Positions 8,140 to 17,367 of a stretch of 64,000 nt of DNA are shown in pieces; the first letter of the stretch is position 1, and each line of letters starts with the position of its first letter. A model generated the notes under the pieces. It saw nothing but the letters and a program-made list of their open reading frames with translations. It searched no databases and was not told the DNA's origin. This DNA is from Streptomyces lacrimifluminis (GTDB lineage: Bacteria > Actinomycetota > Actinomycetes > Streptomycetales > Streptomycetaceae). The position numbers and the translations under genes are program-made. The stretch spans positions 58,017 to 122,016 of the forward strand of contig NZ_BMMU01000016.1 in the NCBI RefSeq assembly GCF_014646095.1, written 5' to 3'.

Positions 8140-8589
8140 TCAGCCGAAGGTGACGTTCCAGGTGAAGCTCCACGTCCCCGAGGCGTTCCCGTGGTCGTGA
8201 CCGTGGCCGTGGCCGTCGTCCTTCCACTCCGGGCACGGGTCGGCACACCTGGGCACCGGCCGGCCGCCGGTGTCGACGAAGGCGGCGCTCGCCCAGGCGT
8301 CGACGCCGGGCAGCCAGTACCAGTGCGGGTTTCCGCGCACGGTCTGCCCGTCGACCGAGCACTCGACACGGCCGTGGCTGCCCGGTGCCAGCCGCCCGAC
8401 GACGGGCGAGTCGCTGGTCGGCTGCTGCCGCAGGTTCAGCTCGCCGGCGGAGACGACGGTGCCCCGGACCCCGGCGCCGTCGGAGCCGGCCGGCACCGCC
8501 GCCATCGCCGTGCCGAGGGGTACGGCGGCCATGATCCCGCCGGTGAACAGGGCCGCGGACAGGGTCCGCAGGGCCGGAGTGGTGCGCAT
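8140..8589 (-). CDS. Secreted SH3-like domain protein
   Basis: 149 residues. ATG at 8589 is preceded by GGAGAAGGAGG. A cleavable signal peptide is evident (MRTTPALRTLSAALFTGG, cleavage near AMAAVPAG, about residue 30). The mature part carries a bacterial SH3-type fold (VVSAGELNLRQQPTSDSPVV, RLAPGSHGRVECSVDGQTV, then WYWLPGVDAWASAAFVDTG) followed by a Cys pair, a His/Gly-rich segment DDGHGHGHDHGN that could bind metal, and an SFTWNVTFG end. Such domains usually bind cell-wall material; here that is inference. Confidence 0.82.
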   Translation of the reverse strand: MRTTPALRTLSAALFTGGIMAAVPLGTAMAAVPAGSDGAGVRGTVVSAGELNLRQQPTSDSPVVGRLAPGSHGRVECSVDGQTVRGNPHWYWLPGVDAWASAAFVDTGGRPVPRCADPCPEWKDDGHGHGHDHGNASGTWSFTWNVTFG

Positions 8590-8742
8590 GATCGTCCTCC
8601 TTCTCCCCAAAACCAGGAAACACCCGTTCGGGTGAACGCTCCACCGGAGGCTCCACCACGGAGGCTTGTCCCGCACCCCCATATGCAGTCATATGCAGTC
8701 GACCCGCTCGCGTTTCCCGCCCCCGGGCCTTTGCCTGGAGGG

Positions 8743-9693
8743 GTGTCTCACCGTGCGTGTCACCGTCTCCGGAGCGTCCTGTCGGCCGTCCTCACCGCCC
8801 TCGCGTGCTTCCTGCTGCCCTTCGGCGCGCTCTCGGCCTGGGCGGCGTACGGGCTCGCCGACACCGGCCGGTACGTCACCACGATGGCGCCGCTCGCCGA
8901 GAACCCGTACGTCCAGGACGCCATCGCGGACAACGTCGGCGCCGGGATCGTGCACGCTGTCGACGTCGGCCCGCTCGAAGGCACCGTGAACCACTTCGTG
9001 CAGGACGCGGTGCACTCGTTCACCCGCACCGATGCCTTCCGCGCCGCCTGGGACACCGCGAACCGCGCCACCCACGAGGCCGTACTCCACGCCCTGCGCA
9101 ACGCCCCCACCAGGCAGCGCCCCTACGCCGGTTACGGGGGCGAGGGCGCCGTCACCATCGACCTGGCCCCCGTCACCGCCCAGGTCAAGCGTCAACTCAC
9201 CGCCGACCATGTGCCGTTGGCGAGCCACATCCCCGTCGCGCACACCGAGGTCGCGGTTCTGCCCGCGCAGGATCTCGTACCGCTCCGGAAGGGTTTTCGC
9301 GTGCTCGAAGTCGCCGGTTTCTGGCTTCCGGTGACGGCCGGTGTCCTCGCCGTCGCCGGCATCGCCCTCGCCGTCCGGCGCCGCCGGGCGATCACGGCGA
9401 CCGCGCTCGGTACGGCGCTCGGCGGGGCGCTGCTCGGCGTCGCGCTCGTGATCACCCGCCATCTGACCCTCGCCGACCTGCCGCCGGGTGTCTCCGCACC
9501 AGCCGCCGGCGCTGTCTACGACGCCCTGACGGCCACCCTCCGCACGGTCTCCTGGCTGCTCCTCGCCCTCGGCCTCGCCGTCGCCCTCGGCATGTGGGTC
9601 ACCGACCGGTACGGCCGCGCCGGGCGATCACGGCGAGCGTCCGAAGCGCCCGGACCAGGTCCGCTTCCGGCACCGACGCGAGCCCAAGTCTGA
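8743..9693 (+). CDS. Multi-pass membrane protein of unknown function
   Basis: 316 residues from GTG at 8743, which has GGAGG immediately upstream; ATG at 8683 is an alternative. One helix at about 15-40 is followed by a 170-residue external loop starting LADTGRYVTTMAPLAENPYV, a pattern common in actinobacterial membrane proteins in which the DTxRYVxTxAPLAxxPxVQ segment is diagnostic. Three helices follow (FWLPVTAGVLAVAGIALAV, TALGTALGGALLGVALVI, VSWLLLALGLAVALGMWV) and a basic tail. Function unknown. Its last 95 bp overlap the 3' end of the convergent MocR gene. Confidence 0.78.
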   Translation: MSHRACHRLRSVLSAVLTALACFLLPFGALSAWAAYGLADTGRYVTTMAPLAENPYVQDAIADNVGAGIVHAVDVGPLEGTVNHFVQDAVHSFTRTDAFRAAWDTANRATHEAVLHALRNAPTRQRPYAGYGGEGAVTIDLAPVTAQVKRQLTADHVPLASHIPVAHTEVAVLPAQDLVPLRKGFRVLEVAGFWLPVTAGVLAVAGIALAVRRRRAITATALGTALGGALLGVALVITRHLTLADLPPGVSAPAAGAVYDALTATLRTVSWLLLALGLAVALGMWVTDRYGRAGRSRRASEAPGPGPLPAPTRAQV

Positions 9694-11002
9694 CAGCCTC
9701 CGGTGCCCGCTGCGGCCCCACGGCGAAGGTGTCCCCCGGCGTGACGGCGATACCGTGCACCGCGGCGGCGGCCGTGAAGGTGTCCGCCCGCCAGGACGCG
9801 GGCAACTCCCACCAGGCGTAGTAGGCGTACGGATCCGACCGCAGGCTGCCCTCGAACTCCGCCAACTCCCGTGCCACCAGTTGCTGTCGACGCGCCGCGT
9901 CCAGCCGCTTCGCGGCCACGAGCCGCGCCACCGTCCCGTCCTCGACCCACCGCGTCCCGGCCTCCAGCGCGAACCGCCCGGCACTCCACCCACCCGACCG
10001 CACCGCCGCCGCCACGGCTTCCGTCCGGTCCGGCGGTACGACGAGAAAGCCCACCGTGAGCCCGGGCGCCACCCGCTTGGACAACCCGTCCACGACATGC
10101 GCCAGTTCGGGAACATGGGCGGCGAGGGGTTCTCCCGTGCCGGGTGTACCGGTTATGCCGGTCGCGCCGGTCGCGGCATGTGCGCCGGTCGTGTCCGTGA
10201 GGAACGACCAGATCCGGTCCTCCACCACCGGTACGCCCAACTCCCGCACCACACCCGCGAGTTCACGCCTCCTCCGGTCACCCATCGTCGCCGACGTCGG
10301 GTTGTGCAGCGTCGGCTGGACGTACAGCGCGGACAGGGGAGCGGTGCGGTGGGCGGCGGCGACGGCGTCGGGGCGCAGACCCTCCCGGTCCATGGCGAGG
10401 GGGACGAGGGTGATGCCGAGGCGGACGGCGATCTCCTTGACCAGCGCGTACGTCAGCGCCTCGACGCCGACCCGGCCGCCCGGCCGGACCAGGGAGGCGA
10501 GGGTGGCGGCGATCGCCTGCCGCGCGTTGCCCGCGAAGAGGACGCCGCCGGGGTCGGGCCGCCAGCCCGGGGTGGCGAGCAGCCCGGCGACCGCCGCCCT
10601 GGCCTCGGCCGTACCGGTGGCGGGCGCCGGACGCAGCGCCTCGGTGAGCACGTCGGGCCGCAGAAGCGGCGCGAGCGCCGGGGCGAGCAGCTCCGACTGG
10701 CCCGGCACGGACGGGTAGTTGAGCTCCAGGTTCACCGTCGCGGCCTGGCCGCTCAGCGCCGGTTCGGCGAGCGCGCGCCCGCCCGGCGCGGGTGGCGCGG
10801 CCCGCACGAACGTGCCGCGTCCGACCTCGCCGACGACCAGTCCCCGGCGCACGAGCTCGCCGTACACCCGCCCGGCCGTCGACCCGGCGATCCCGCGCCG
10901 GCGCGCGAACGCCCGCTGCGGAGGCAGCCGTTCACCCGGGCGGAGCCGTCCGGTGGCGATGTCGTCGGCTATCCGGTCGGCGAGGCGTCGGTAGTCGTCC
11001 AT
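9599..11002 (-). CDS. MocR-type transcriptional regulator (GntR helix-turn-helix fused to aminotransferase class I domain)
   Basis: 467 residues from ATG at 11002 (MDDYRRLADRI), behind GGGGGA. Residues 1-70 form a GntR winged helix (DIATGRLRPGERLPPQRAFA, STAGRVYGELVRRGLVVGEV). The rest is a fold-type I aminotransferase domain with the PLP lysine in VDGLSKRVAPGL and FAGNARQAIAATLASL. MocR proteins use PLP as an effector and generally control an adjacent divergent gene; here that is the alpha/beta hydrolase 87 bp away, and two 11-bp direct repeats lie between them. A Gly/Thr-rich tract (ATGATGITGTPGTGE) interrupts the domain near residue 295. The stop lies inside the 3' end of the convergent membrane-protein gene. 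Confidence 0.9.
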   Translation of the reverse strand: MDDYRRLADRIADDIATGRLRPGERLPPQRAFARRRGIAGSTAGRVYGELVRRGLVVGEVGRGTFVRAAPPAPGGRALAEPALSGQAATVNLELNYPSVPGQSELLAPALAPLLRPDVLTEALRPAPATGTAEARAAVAGLLATPGWRPDPGGVLFAGNARQAIAATLASLVRPGGRVGVEALTYALVKEIAVRLGITLVPLAMDREGLRPDAVAAAHRTAPLSALYVQPTLHNPTSATMGDRRRRELAGVVRELGVPVVEDRIWSFLTDTTGAHAATGATGITGTPGTGEPLAAHVPELAHVVDGLSKRVAPGLTVGFLVVPPDRTEAVAAAVRSGGWSAGRFALEAGTRWVEDGTVARLVAAKRLDAARRQQLVARELAEFEGSLRSDPYAYYAWWELPASWRADTFTAAAAVHGIAVTPGDTFAVGPQRAPEAVRLGLASVPEADLVRALRTLAVIARRGRTGR

Positions 11003-11027
11003 GTATCCCCCGTACCCGTTCTCGTAC

Positions 11028-11061
11028 ATTGCACCGAGAGCAAAGATCCTATTGCACCGAG
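11028..11061. promoter_or_regulatory. Paired direct repeats, candidate MocR operator
   Basis: ATTGCACCGAG occurs at 11028-11038 and again at 11051-11061, same orientation, 23 bp apart start to start, between the divergent MocR and hydrolase genes. Direct repeats are the usual form of MocR binding sites. Confidence 0.6.
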
Positions 11062-11088
11062 CAGTTGAGCGGATCTAAGGTCGTCCAC

Positions 11089-11907
11089 ATGCCCCCTCCC
11101 ACCCCCATTGACCTCAATGACCCTCATGACCCCCATAGCCCTATTACCCCTCTCGTCCCCCTCACCCCTCTCGTCCTCGTGCACGGACACCCCTTCGACC
11201 ACACGATGTGGAACCCGCAGATCGAGGCGTTCTCGGCCACCCGCCGGGTCATCGCCCCCGACCTGCGCGGCTACGGCATCTCCCCGGCGGCCGTCGACAC
11301 CGCCACCCCGCTCTCGCGGTTCGCGCAGGACATCGAGGAGCTGCTCGACGAGGCGCGGGTCGAGTCGTGCGTGCTCGCCGGGCTGTCGATGGGCGGCCAG
11401 ATCGTCATGGAGTGCTGCGAACGGTTCCCGGAGCGCGTCCGGGGTGTCGTCCTCGCCGACACCTTCCCCGCGCCCGAGACACCGGAGGGCCGCCTCGTCC
11501 GGAACGCGATGGCGGACCGACTGCTCGCCGAGGGCATGCGCGGGTACGCCGACGAGGTGCTGGAGAAGATGGTCGCCCCGTACGCCGACGCGAGCGTCAA
11601 GGCCCACGTCCACCGCATGATGACGGCCACGGACCCCCGGGGCGCGGCGGCGGCCCTCCGGGGCCGCGCGCGGCGCCCCGACTACCGCCCCCTGCTGGCC
11701 GGGCTCACCGTCCCGGCCCTGGTCGTCGTGGGCGCCGACGACCGGTTCACCCCGGTCTCCGACGCCGAGGCCATGCACGCGGCCCTCCCCGACTCCACGC
11801 TCCAGGTGATCGAGCGCTCGGCCCACCTGCCCAACCTGGAACGCCCGGCGGAGTTCAACAGGGCCCTGGCCGGCTTCCTAGCGACGCGTATCGACCCGGC
11901 ACCCTGA
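11089..11907 (+). CDS. Alpha/beta-fold hydrolase
   Basis: 272 residues from ATG at 11089. Shows the oxyanion HGHPFDHTMW segment, the nucleophile elbow GLSMGGQIV (serine about 101), the acid in VVVGADDRFTPVSDAEA and the catalytic histidine in ERSAHLPNLERP. The N-terminal 20 residues are a Pro/Asp/His-rich run (DLNDPHDPHSPITPLVPLTP) produced by short repeats. Family members include esterases, lactonases and 3-oxoadipate enol-lactonase-like enzymes; substrate cannot be assigned. Probably controlled by the divergent MocR regulator. Confidence 0.88.
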   Translation: MPPPTPIDLNDPHDPHSPITPLVPLTPLVLVHGHPFDHTMWNPQIEAFSATRRVIAPDLRGYGISPAAVDTATPLSRFAQDIEELLDEARVESCVLAGLSMGGQIVMECCERFPERVRGVVLADTFPAPETPEGRLVRNAMADRLLAEGMRGYADEVLEKMVAPYADASVKAHVHRMMTATDPRGAAAALRGRARRPDYRPLLAGLTVPALVVVGADDRFTPVSDAEAMHAALPDSTLQVIERSAHLPNLERPAEFNRALAGFLATRIDPAP

Positions 11908-12012
11908 ACACGCCCAGGCCCCGGCCGGACCCGCCACCAGTTCCGCCACCGGATCCGCCACCGGCGCGGACGAGCCCGGTGGGTCCTCTCCGCGTCCGGC
12001 GATAATGGGGCC

Positions 12013-13962
12013 ATGTCCCGCGAGTTCCCCATCGGCCTCACACCTCCCGACTGGCTGGTGCGGAATCTCCGGCCCCAGCCGGCCCCACCCGTCAACCGCC
12101 CCGCCGTAGCGCGTGCCGCCATCGGCATGGCGCTGCCGCTGGCCGTCGGACTCGCCACCGGCCACGCCGCCTACGGCGCTCTGGCCTCCATGGGCGCCCT
12201 CTCGGGCGTCATCGGGGACACCGCCGACGCGTACCGGATGCGCATCCTCAACATCGCGATCCCCCAGCTCTTCGGCGCGCTCGGCGTCACCCTCGGCTCG
12301 CTCGTGTACGGCCAGGGCTGGACCGCCGTCGTCGCGGTCACCGGCGTCGCCCTCGTCTCCGGGATGATCTCGACGATCGGCGCGGTGGCCTCCGTGTCCG
12401 GACTGCTGCTGCTCCTCAACTCCGTGATCGGCGCCGGGCTGCCGCTGCCGGGCGCCTGGTGGCTCGCGCCGGCGCTGATGTCCGGGGGCGGGCTGCTCGT
12501 CCTGACCCTGGCCCTGCTCGCCTGGCCGCTGCGCTCGGGGGTGCCGGAGCGGGCGGCGGTCGCGCAGACCTACCGTACGGTCGCCGAACTGCTCGCCGCC
12601 GGCGCCACCGACGGCTACGAGGACGCCCGGCAGGCCGTCACCCAGTCCCTCAACCAGTCCTACGACCTCGTCCTCGCCCGGCGCACCCGCCATCACGGCC
12701 GCAGCCCCGAACTCGTGCGCCTGCTCGCCCAGTTGAACGCCATCACCCCCGTCATCGAGGCCGCCCCCGCCGCCCACCAGGCCGGCCGCCCGCTGCCGCC
12801 CGAGGTCCCGGTGGCGGTGCGCCACCTCGCCGACGCCGTCGAGACCGGCTACACCGGCCCGACCGGGCTGCACATCCCCGCCCCCACCGACCACACCGCC
12901 CGAGCGGTAGAACAGGCGCTGCGCCATGCCGCGGACGTGGTCGGCAGCCGCTCCCCCGACCTGCGCACCGCCGTCGCCGACGACGACCGCCTCGGCCGGC
13001 CGGCCACCCTGCGCGCCCGTGCCGTCCGCGCGGCCCGGGACGTCGCCTTGTCCGGCGACTCCTGGCGCTACGGACTGCGCCTCGCGCTGTGCATCGGCCT
13101 CGCGCAGGTGCTGGTGTCGGCCGTCCCGGTGCCGCGGTCGTACTGGGTCGCGCTGACCATCACCTTCGTCCTGAAGCCCGACTTCGGCTCCGTCTTCTCC
13201 CGGGCGCTGCTGCGCGCCCTCGGCACGGTCGCGGGGCTGTTGATCGCGGCGGCGGTGCTCGTCCAGGTGCCGCGCGGCTGGTGGGACGTACCCGTGCTCC
13301 TCCTCCTCGCGCCGCTGATCCCGGCGTTCACCCCACGCGGGTACGGCTACCAGACGGCCGCCATCACCCCGGTGATCCTCCTTCTCTCCGACGTCCTCAA
13401 CCACCAGGGCGCGGCCCTGCTGCTGCCCCGGCTCCTCGACTCCCTCATGGGCTGCGGAATCGCCCTCGTCGCCGGGTACCTCCTGTGGCCGGAGAGCTGG
13501 CACACCCGCGTCGGCGACCGCCTCGCCGACGCGGTCGCGGACACGGCCCGCTATGTGGAGTCGGCGTTCCGCCCGGACACCGAGGGTGCGGCACGGGCGC
13601 GGATGCGACGGCGCCTGTACCGCGATCTCTCCGTCGTCCGTACGGAGTTCCAGCGGGCGCTGACCGAACCGCCGCCCACCGGACGGCGGGCGGCGGCCTG
13701 GTGGCCCCTGGTCGTCGCGGTGGAATGCATCGTCGACGCGACGACGGCGGCCCGGGTCCACATCAAGCAGGGCGCGAACCCGCCGTCCGACGCCGAGATC
13801 ACCCATGTCGTCGTCCAGCTCCGGGAGTTGTCGGACGGGCTGCGCCGGGTCGAGACGCTGTACGCGGTGCGTACGGACCTCAGCGGACCGGCGGACAGTG
13901 TGCTGGAGCCGCTGCGACAGGAGGTGGCGGCGGCGAGGGCGGTCACGTCACCGCGCCCGTAG
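12013..13962 (+). CDS. FUSC-family membrane protein (aromatic acid / small-molecule exporter type)
   Basis: 649 residues with the two-module plan of FUSC proteins: an N-terminal membrane block (about 33-175, AAIGMALPLAVGLATGHAAY onward), a cytoplasmic helical segment (about 185-340), and a second membrane block (about 350-495, including RSYWVALTITFVLKPDFGSV) followed by a cytoplasmic tail. The motif YWVxLTxxFVLKPDFG is typical of the second block. Likely exports aromatic or amphipathic small molecules; the substrate is unknown. Transcription probably ends at the hairpin just downstream. Confidence 0.85.
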   Translation: MSREFPIGLTPPDWLVRNLRPQPAPPVNRPAVARAAIGMALPLAVGLATGHAAYGALASMGALSGVIGDTADAYRMRILNIAIPQLFGALGVTLGSLVYGQGWTAVVAVTGVALVSGMISTIGAVASVSGLLLLLNSVIGAGLPLPGAWWLAPALMSGGGLLVLTLALLAWPLRSGVPERAAVAQTYRTVAELLAAGATDGYEDARQAVTQSLNQSYDLVLARRTRHHGRSPELVRLLAQLNAITPVIEAAPAAHQAGRPLPPEVPVAVRHLADAVETGYTGPTGLHIPAPTDHTARAVEQALRHAADVVGSRSPDLRTAVADDDRLGRPATLRARAVRAARDVALSGDSWRYGLRLALCIGLAQVLVSAVPVPRSYWVALTITFVLKPDFGSVFSRALLRALGTVAGLLIAAAVLVQVPRGWWDVPVLLLLAPLIPAFTPRGYGYQTAAITPVILLLSDVLNHQGAALLLPRLLDSLMGCGIALVAGYLLWPESWHTRVGDRLADAVADTARYVESAFRPDTEGAARARMRRRLYRDLSVVRTEFQRALTEPPPTGRRAAAWWPLVVAVECIVDATTAARVHIKQGANPPSDAEITHVVVQLRELSDGLRRVETLYAVRTDLSGPADSVLEPLRQEVAAARAVTSPRP

Positions 13963-13979
13963 GGACGGCGGCGAAGGGG

Positions 13980-14017
13980 GGCGCGGGCCGCCCCTGTGCA
14001 GAGGGACGGCCCGCGCC
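13980..14017 (+). terminator. Terminator after FUSC gene
   Basis: 11-bp perfect stem GGCGCGGGCCG / CGGCCCGCGCC with a 16-nt loop, 18 bp after the stop. Confidence 0.75.
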
Positions 14018-14226
14018 TGTGGGGGGTGGGGGCTACCGGGGACCCCTGAGGGTCAATCGGTCGTACGGCGAGTGTCGGCGTCTGTGCGACCGCTGTGATG
14101 ATGGCAAGTCGCGATAGCGCGGCCCTATCACCGTCTTTGTGCGTCTGTCGGAACGCACGGATCCGGCTTAGGCTGCGACGGCATGGACATGTGCACGCGC
14201 ATGATTCGCGACGCGGAGCCGGTCGC

Positions 14227-15171
14227 ATGGAGCTAGAGGTGAGGCACCTTCGGGCGCTGTGCGCCATCGCCGACACCGGCAGCCTGCACCGGGCCGCCCG
14301 CCAACTGGGCGTGGCCCAGCCCTCGTTGAGCACCCAGTTGCGCCGGATCGAACAGGCGCTGGGCGGCGAGCTGTTCACCCGCACCCAGGCCGGCTGCCGT
14401 CCGACACCGCTCGGCCGGCTCGTCCTGAGCCGGGCCCGTCCCCTGGTGACGGAGATGCGCTCACTGGTCACGGAGGCACGGGCCGCCGCGGCGGACGCGC
14501 CACAGCTGCGCATCGGCTCGACGGCCAGCCGCGCCCTGTCGGGCTGGCTGCGCCGACTCCGTCAGCGCCAGCAGGAGCCGACCCTCCGCATGGACGTCTC
14601 CGCGAACGCGCTGCTGCGCATGGTCGCCGACGGCCGGCTGGACGTGGCGTTCGTGCACGAGGTCGAGGGCTGCCCGCTCAGAATCCCCGACGGCCTGCGG
14701 CTGCGCGTACTGGTCGACAGGGAACCCCAGTTCGTGTCCCTGCCCGCCGACCATCCGGCCACCGCGAAACCGGTGGTCCACCTCTCCGAGCTGGCCGGCG
14801 ACCGCTGGATGGTGGACGAGACCGTCGACGGCGAGTTCGACGCCGTACTGCGCATGCTGCACACCGCCGGCCTCAGCCCCCGTGTCCTGCACGGCGATTA
14901 CCACACCGCCGCCTCGCTGGTGGCGACCGGCGAGGTCGTCACCGTCTGCCAGGCGACCTGCCTGCCGCGCCCCGAGATGGCGGTACGCCGGCTCCACGGC
15001 GACCCGCTCGGCGTACGGCTGCTGCTGGCGGCCCGTACGGAGACGGAACTGGACGCGGCGCATCCGGCGCTGGCGGAGGCGTACGAAGAGGTGGCCCGCC
15101 AGGCACCGGCGTACCGGGAGTGGCTGGAACAGGGTGATGTGAACACCCCGGTTCCAGCCCTCCCCCACTAG
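14227..15171 (+). CDS. LysR-family transcriptional regulator
   Basis: 314 residues from ATG at 14227 (MELEVRHLRALCAIADTGSL). Residues 1-65 form the LysR winged helix-turn-helix (RAARQLGVAQPSLSTQLRRI), then a linker helix and a LysR substrate-binding fold (about 95-300, with DVAFVHEV and ATGEVVTVCQ). The effector is not deducible and no divergent partner lies upstream, since the neighbour reads the same way. The 210 bp between the preceding terminator and this gene should carry its promoter; TTAGGCT near 14169 is a possible -10. Confidence 0.88.
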   Translation: MELEVRHLRALCAIADTGSLHRAARQLGVAQPSLSTQLRRIEQALGGELFTRTQAGCRPTPLGRLVLSRARPLVTEMRSLVTEARAAAADAPQLRIGSTASRALSGWLRRLRQRQQEPTLRMDVSANALLRMVADGRLDVAFVHEVEGCPLRIPDGLRLRVLVDREPQFVSLPADHPATAKPVVHLSELAGDRWMVDETVDGEFDAVLRMLHTAGLSPRVLHGDYHTAASLVATGEVVTVCQATCLPRPEMAVRRLHGDPLGVRLLLAARTETELDAAHPALAEAYEEVARQAPAYREWLEQGDVNTPVPALPH

Positions 15172-15186
15172 AACACCGCTCGTCGG

Positions 15187-17265
15187 TCAGCTGCCGATGT
15201 CGCAGCCGTCCTTGCGCCACACCGCGACGACCGCCGGGCGGACGTACGTGCCCGGTCCGTCGGGCCAGGTGCTGGCCGGCGCCTCGACGGTCGCGCCGGT
15301 GATCTCGCCCGGGTGCTGCACGGCGACAAGCACCTGCCGCTCCCCGATGACCGGACCGCAGGTCTCGGCGCCCTTCGGCACGGTCAGGAACTGCTTCAGC
15401 TCACCGCGCCGGGGACCTTGCGTCGCCACGCCGAACAGACCGTCGTGCGAACCGAGTTGGGCGCCGTCCGTGGAGATCCACAGGTTGCCGTGCGGGTCGA
15501 AGGCCACGTTGTCCGGGCACGAGATCTGGCTGACGCTGTCCTTCGGGAAGCCCGCGAAGTAGGTCGCCGGGTCGTCCGGGTCGCCCGCGACGAGGAAGAG
15601 CAGCCAGGCGAACGAGGTGCTCTCGGGCCGGTTCCAGCGCTCGGTGAGCTCCAGGACGTGGCCGTGCTTGTTGGCGTTGCGCGGGTTGGGCTCGTCGGCC
15701 TTGGCGTTCGTACCGACACCGCGGTTGGTGTTGTTGGTCAGCGCGACGTACACCTTGCCGGTCTTCGGGTTGGGCTCGATGTCCTCGGGCCGGTCCATCT
15801 TGGTGGCGCCGACCTTGTCACCGGCGAGCCGCGTGAAGACGAAGACCTCCTCGGCGGTCATGCCCTCGACGTGCGAGACGGCACCCTTGGCGGTGGCGGT
15901 CGCCAGCGGGATCCACGTACCGCTGCCGTCGAACTCACCGTCGGCGGGCAGCTTCCCGCTCCCGTCGATCTCGATGGCGGGGGAGTCACCGGTGAGCTTG
16001 GCGACGTACAGCGTGCCCTCGTCGAGAAGGGTGAGGTTGTGCTCACGGGCGGAGCGCGAGTCCCCGTGCCGCATCCGCTTGCTGCTGACGAACTTGTAGA
16101 AGTAGTCGAAGCGCTCGTCGTCACCGCTGTAGGCGACGGGACGCCCGTCGGAGGTCAGCCGGATGGTGGCACCCTCGTGCTTGAAGCGTCCGAGGGCGGT
16201 GTGCTTGCGGGGCGTGGAGGAGGGGTCGTAGGGGTCGAACTCCACGACATACCCGAAGCGGTGGACCTCGTTGGGCTCCTGGGCGACGTCGAACCGCTTG
16301 TCGAACCGCTCCCACTTGCGCTCGCTGGCGCCGGTGCCGATGCCGTACCGCTTGTCGGTGGCACGGGAGGCGTTGGCGAAGTACTGGTTGAAGTTCTCCT
16401 CGCCGCTGAGGATGGTCCCCCACGGGGTGGTGCCGCCCGCGCAGTTGTTGAGGGTGCCGAAGGCCTTGCGGCCGGTCGGGTCGGTGGAGGTCTTGAGAAG
16501 GTCCGACCCGGCGGCCGGCCCGGTGATCCGGAACTCGGTGGTGGCGGTGACACGCCGGTTGAGCGGGTGGCGGGGCACCGGGGTGAGCTTGCCGGTACGC
16601 CGGTCGCCCTCGACCACGACGGCCGACAGCCCGTGCGCGGCCCAGGCGATCTCGACCTGCTCACGGGTGGGGTTGGCGGCGTCGTAGCCGCGGAACATCA
16701 GGATCTCGTCGGTGTACTCGTGGTTGGCGACCAGGAGCTTCTGGTTCCCGTGGAGGGGGAGCAGGGAGAGGAAGTCGTTGTTGTACCCGAACTGGCCAGC
16801 CTGCGCGGCGGCGGTCTGCTTCTCCGGGTCGAAGGCGGGGGCACCGCGGAGGATGGGCTCGCCCCAGCGGATGACCACGTTCTGGCCATACCCGCCGGGG
16901 ACGGTCACGGCGTCGGCGGTGTTGGGCTCGACGGGGGTGAAGCGCAGGCCGCGCGGCACGGAGGAGTGGGAGGGGCGGGAGGGGTGCGGGTGGCGGGAGG
17001 CCGCGGTCGCGGCTTCCGCGCCCTCGGCGCCGGCGACGTTCACGGCGGTTCCGGCCGCGGTCACCACGGAGACGACGGCGGCGGCACGCATCACGGAACG
17101 GCGGCTGAGGGCGCCGGCGATCACATCGCCGACGTACTCGTTGGCGCTGGTGTTGGGAACCTCGTGGAAGCAGGCGTCACCACACCGGAAACGACAGGTC
17201 ATCGCCGACCGGCCGCCCGGATGCGATCCGGACGACGATCCGATCAACGGCAGCAGCTTGCGCAC
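15187..17265 (-). CDS. phoX: PhoX-family alkaline phosphatase, Tat-exported
   Basis: 692 residues from GTG at 17265 behind GGGGAGAG. A twin-arginine signal (SRRSVMRAAAVVSVVTAAG) sits unusually far in, at about residues 53-75, after an N-terminal segment with three Cys. The remainder matches the PhoX/DUF839 fold: WGEPILRG, NQKLLVANHEYTDE, TPWGTILSGEENFNQYF, YVVEFDPYDP, VYVALTNNT, CPDNVAFDPHGNLWISTDG. PhoX enzymes release phosphate from organic esters outside the cell using Ca and Fe. A clear PHO box upstream predicts PhoR-PhoP induction under phosphate limitation. Confidence 0.92.
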   Translation of the reverse strand: MRKLLPLIGSSSGSHPGGRSAMTCRFRCGDACFHEVPNTSANEYVGDVIAGALSRRSVMRAAAVVSVVTAAGTAVNVAGAEGAEAATAASRHPHPSRPSHSSVPRGLRFTPVEPNTADAVTVPGGYGQNVVIRWGEPILRGAPAFDPEKQTAAAQAGQFGYNNDFLSLLPLHGNQKLLVANHEYTDEILMFRGYDAANPTREQVEIAWAAHGLSAVVVEGDRRTGKLTPVPRHPLNRRVTATTEFRITGPAAGSDLLKTSTDPTGRKAFGTLNNCAGGTTPWGTILSGEENFNQYFANASRATDKRYGIGTGASERKWERFDKRFDVAQEPNEVHRFGYVVEFDPYDPSSTPRKHTALGRFKHEGATIRLTSDGRPVAYSGDDERFDYFYKFVSSKRMRHGDSRSAREHNLTLLDEGTLYVAKLTGDSPAIEIDGSGKLPADGEFDGSGTWIPLATATAKGAVSHVEGMTAEEVFVFTRLAGDKVGATKMDRPEDIEPNPKTGKVYVALTNNTNRGVGTNAKADEPNPRNANKHGHVLELTERWNRPESTSFAWLLFLVAGDPDDPATYFAGFPKDSVSQISCPDNVAFDPHGNLWISTDGAQLGSHDGLFGVATQGPRRGELKQFLTVPKGAETCGPVIGERQVLVAVQHPGEITGATVEAPASTWPDGPGTYVRPAVVAVWRKDGCDIGS

Positions 17266-17345
17266 TTTGCTCTCCCCATGGTGTCCCTATACGTGCCTTT
17301 GGTGTCAGCGTGACGCTAGGCGGACGGGAGTGCGACGGTGGGGAC

Positions 17346-17367
17346 GCCAGGTGAACGGAGGGTGAAC
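17346..17367 (-). promoter_or_regulatory. PHO box (PhoP-binding direct repeats) upstream of phoX
   Basis: Read on the minus strand, two 11-nt units each starting with perfect GTTCACC (17367-17357 and 17356-17346) abut each other, followed by a weaker third unit (GTCCCCACCGT, 17345-17335). This is the architecture of Streptomyces PhoP sites. A possible -10 (TAGCGT) lies downstream, before the phoX start. The rest of 17266-17597 holds the promoter region of the rightward von Willebrand gene and nothing else recognised. Confidence 0.8.
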
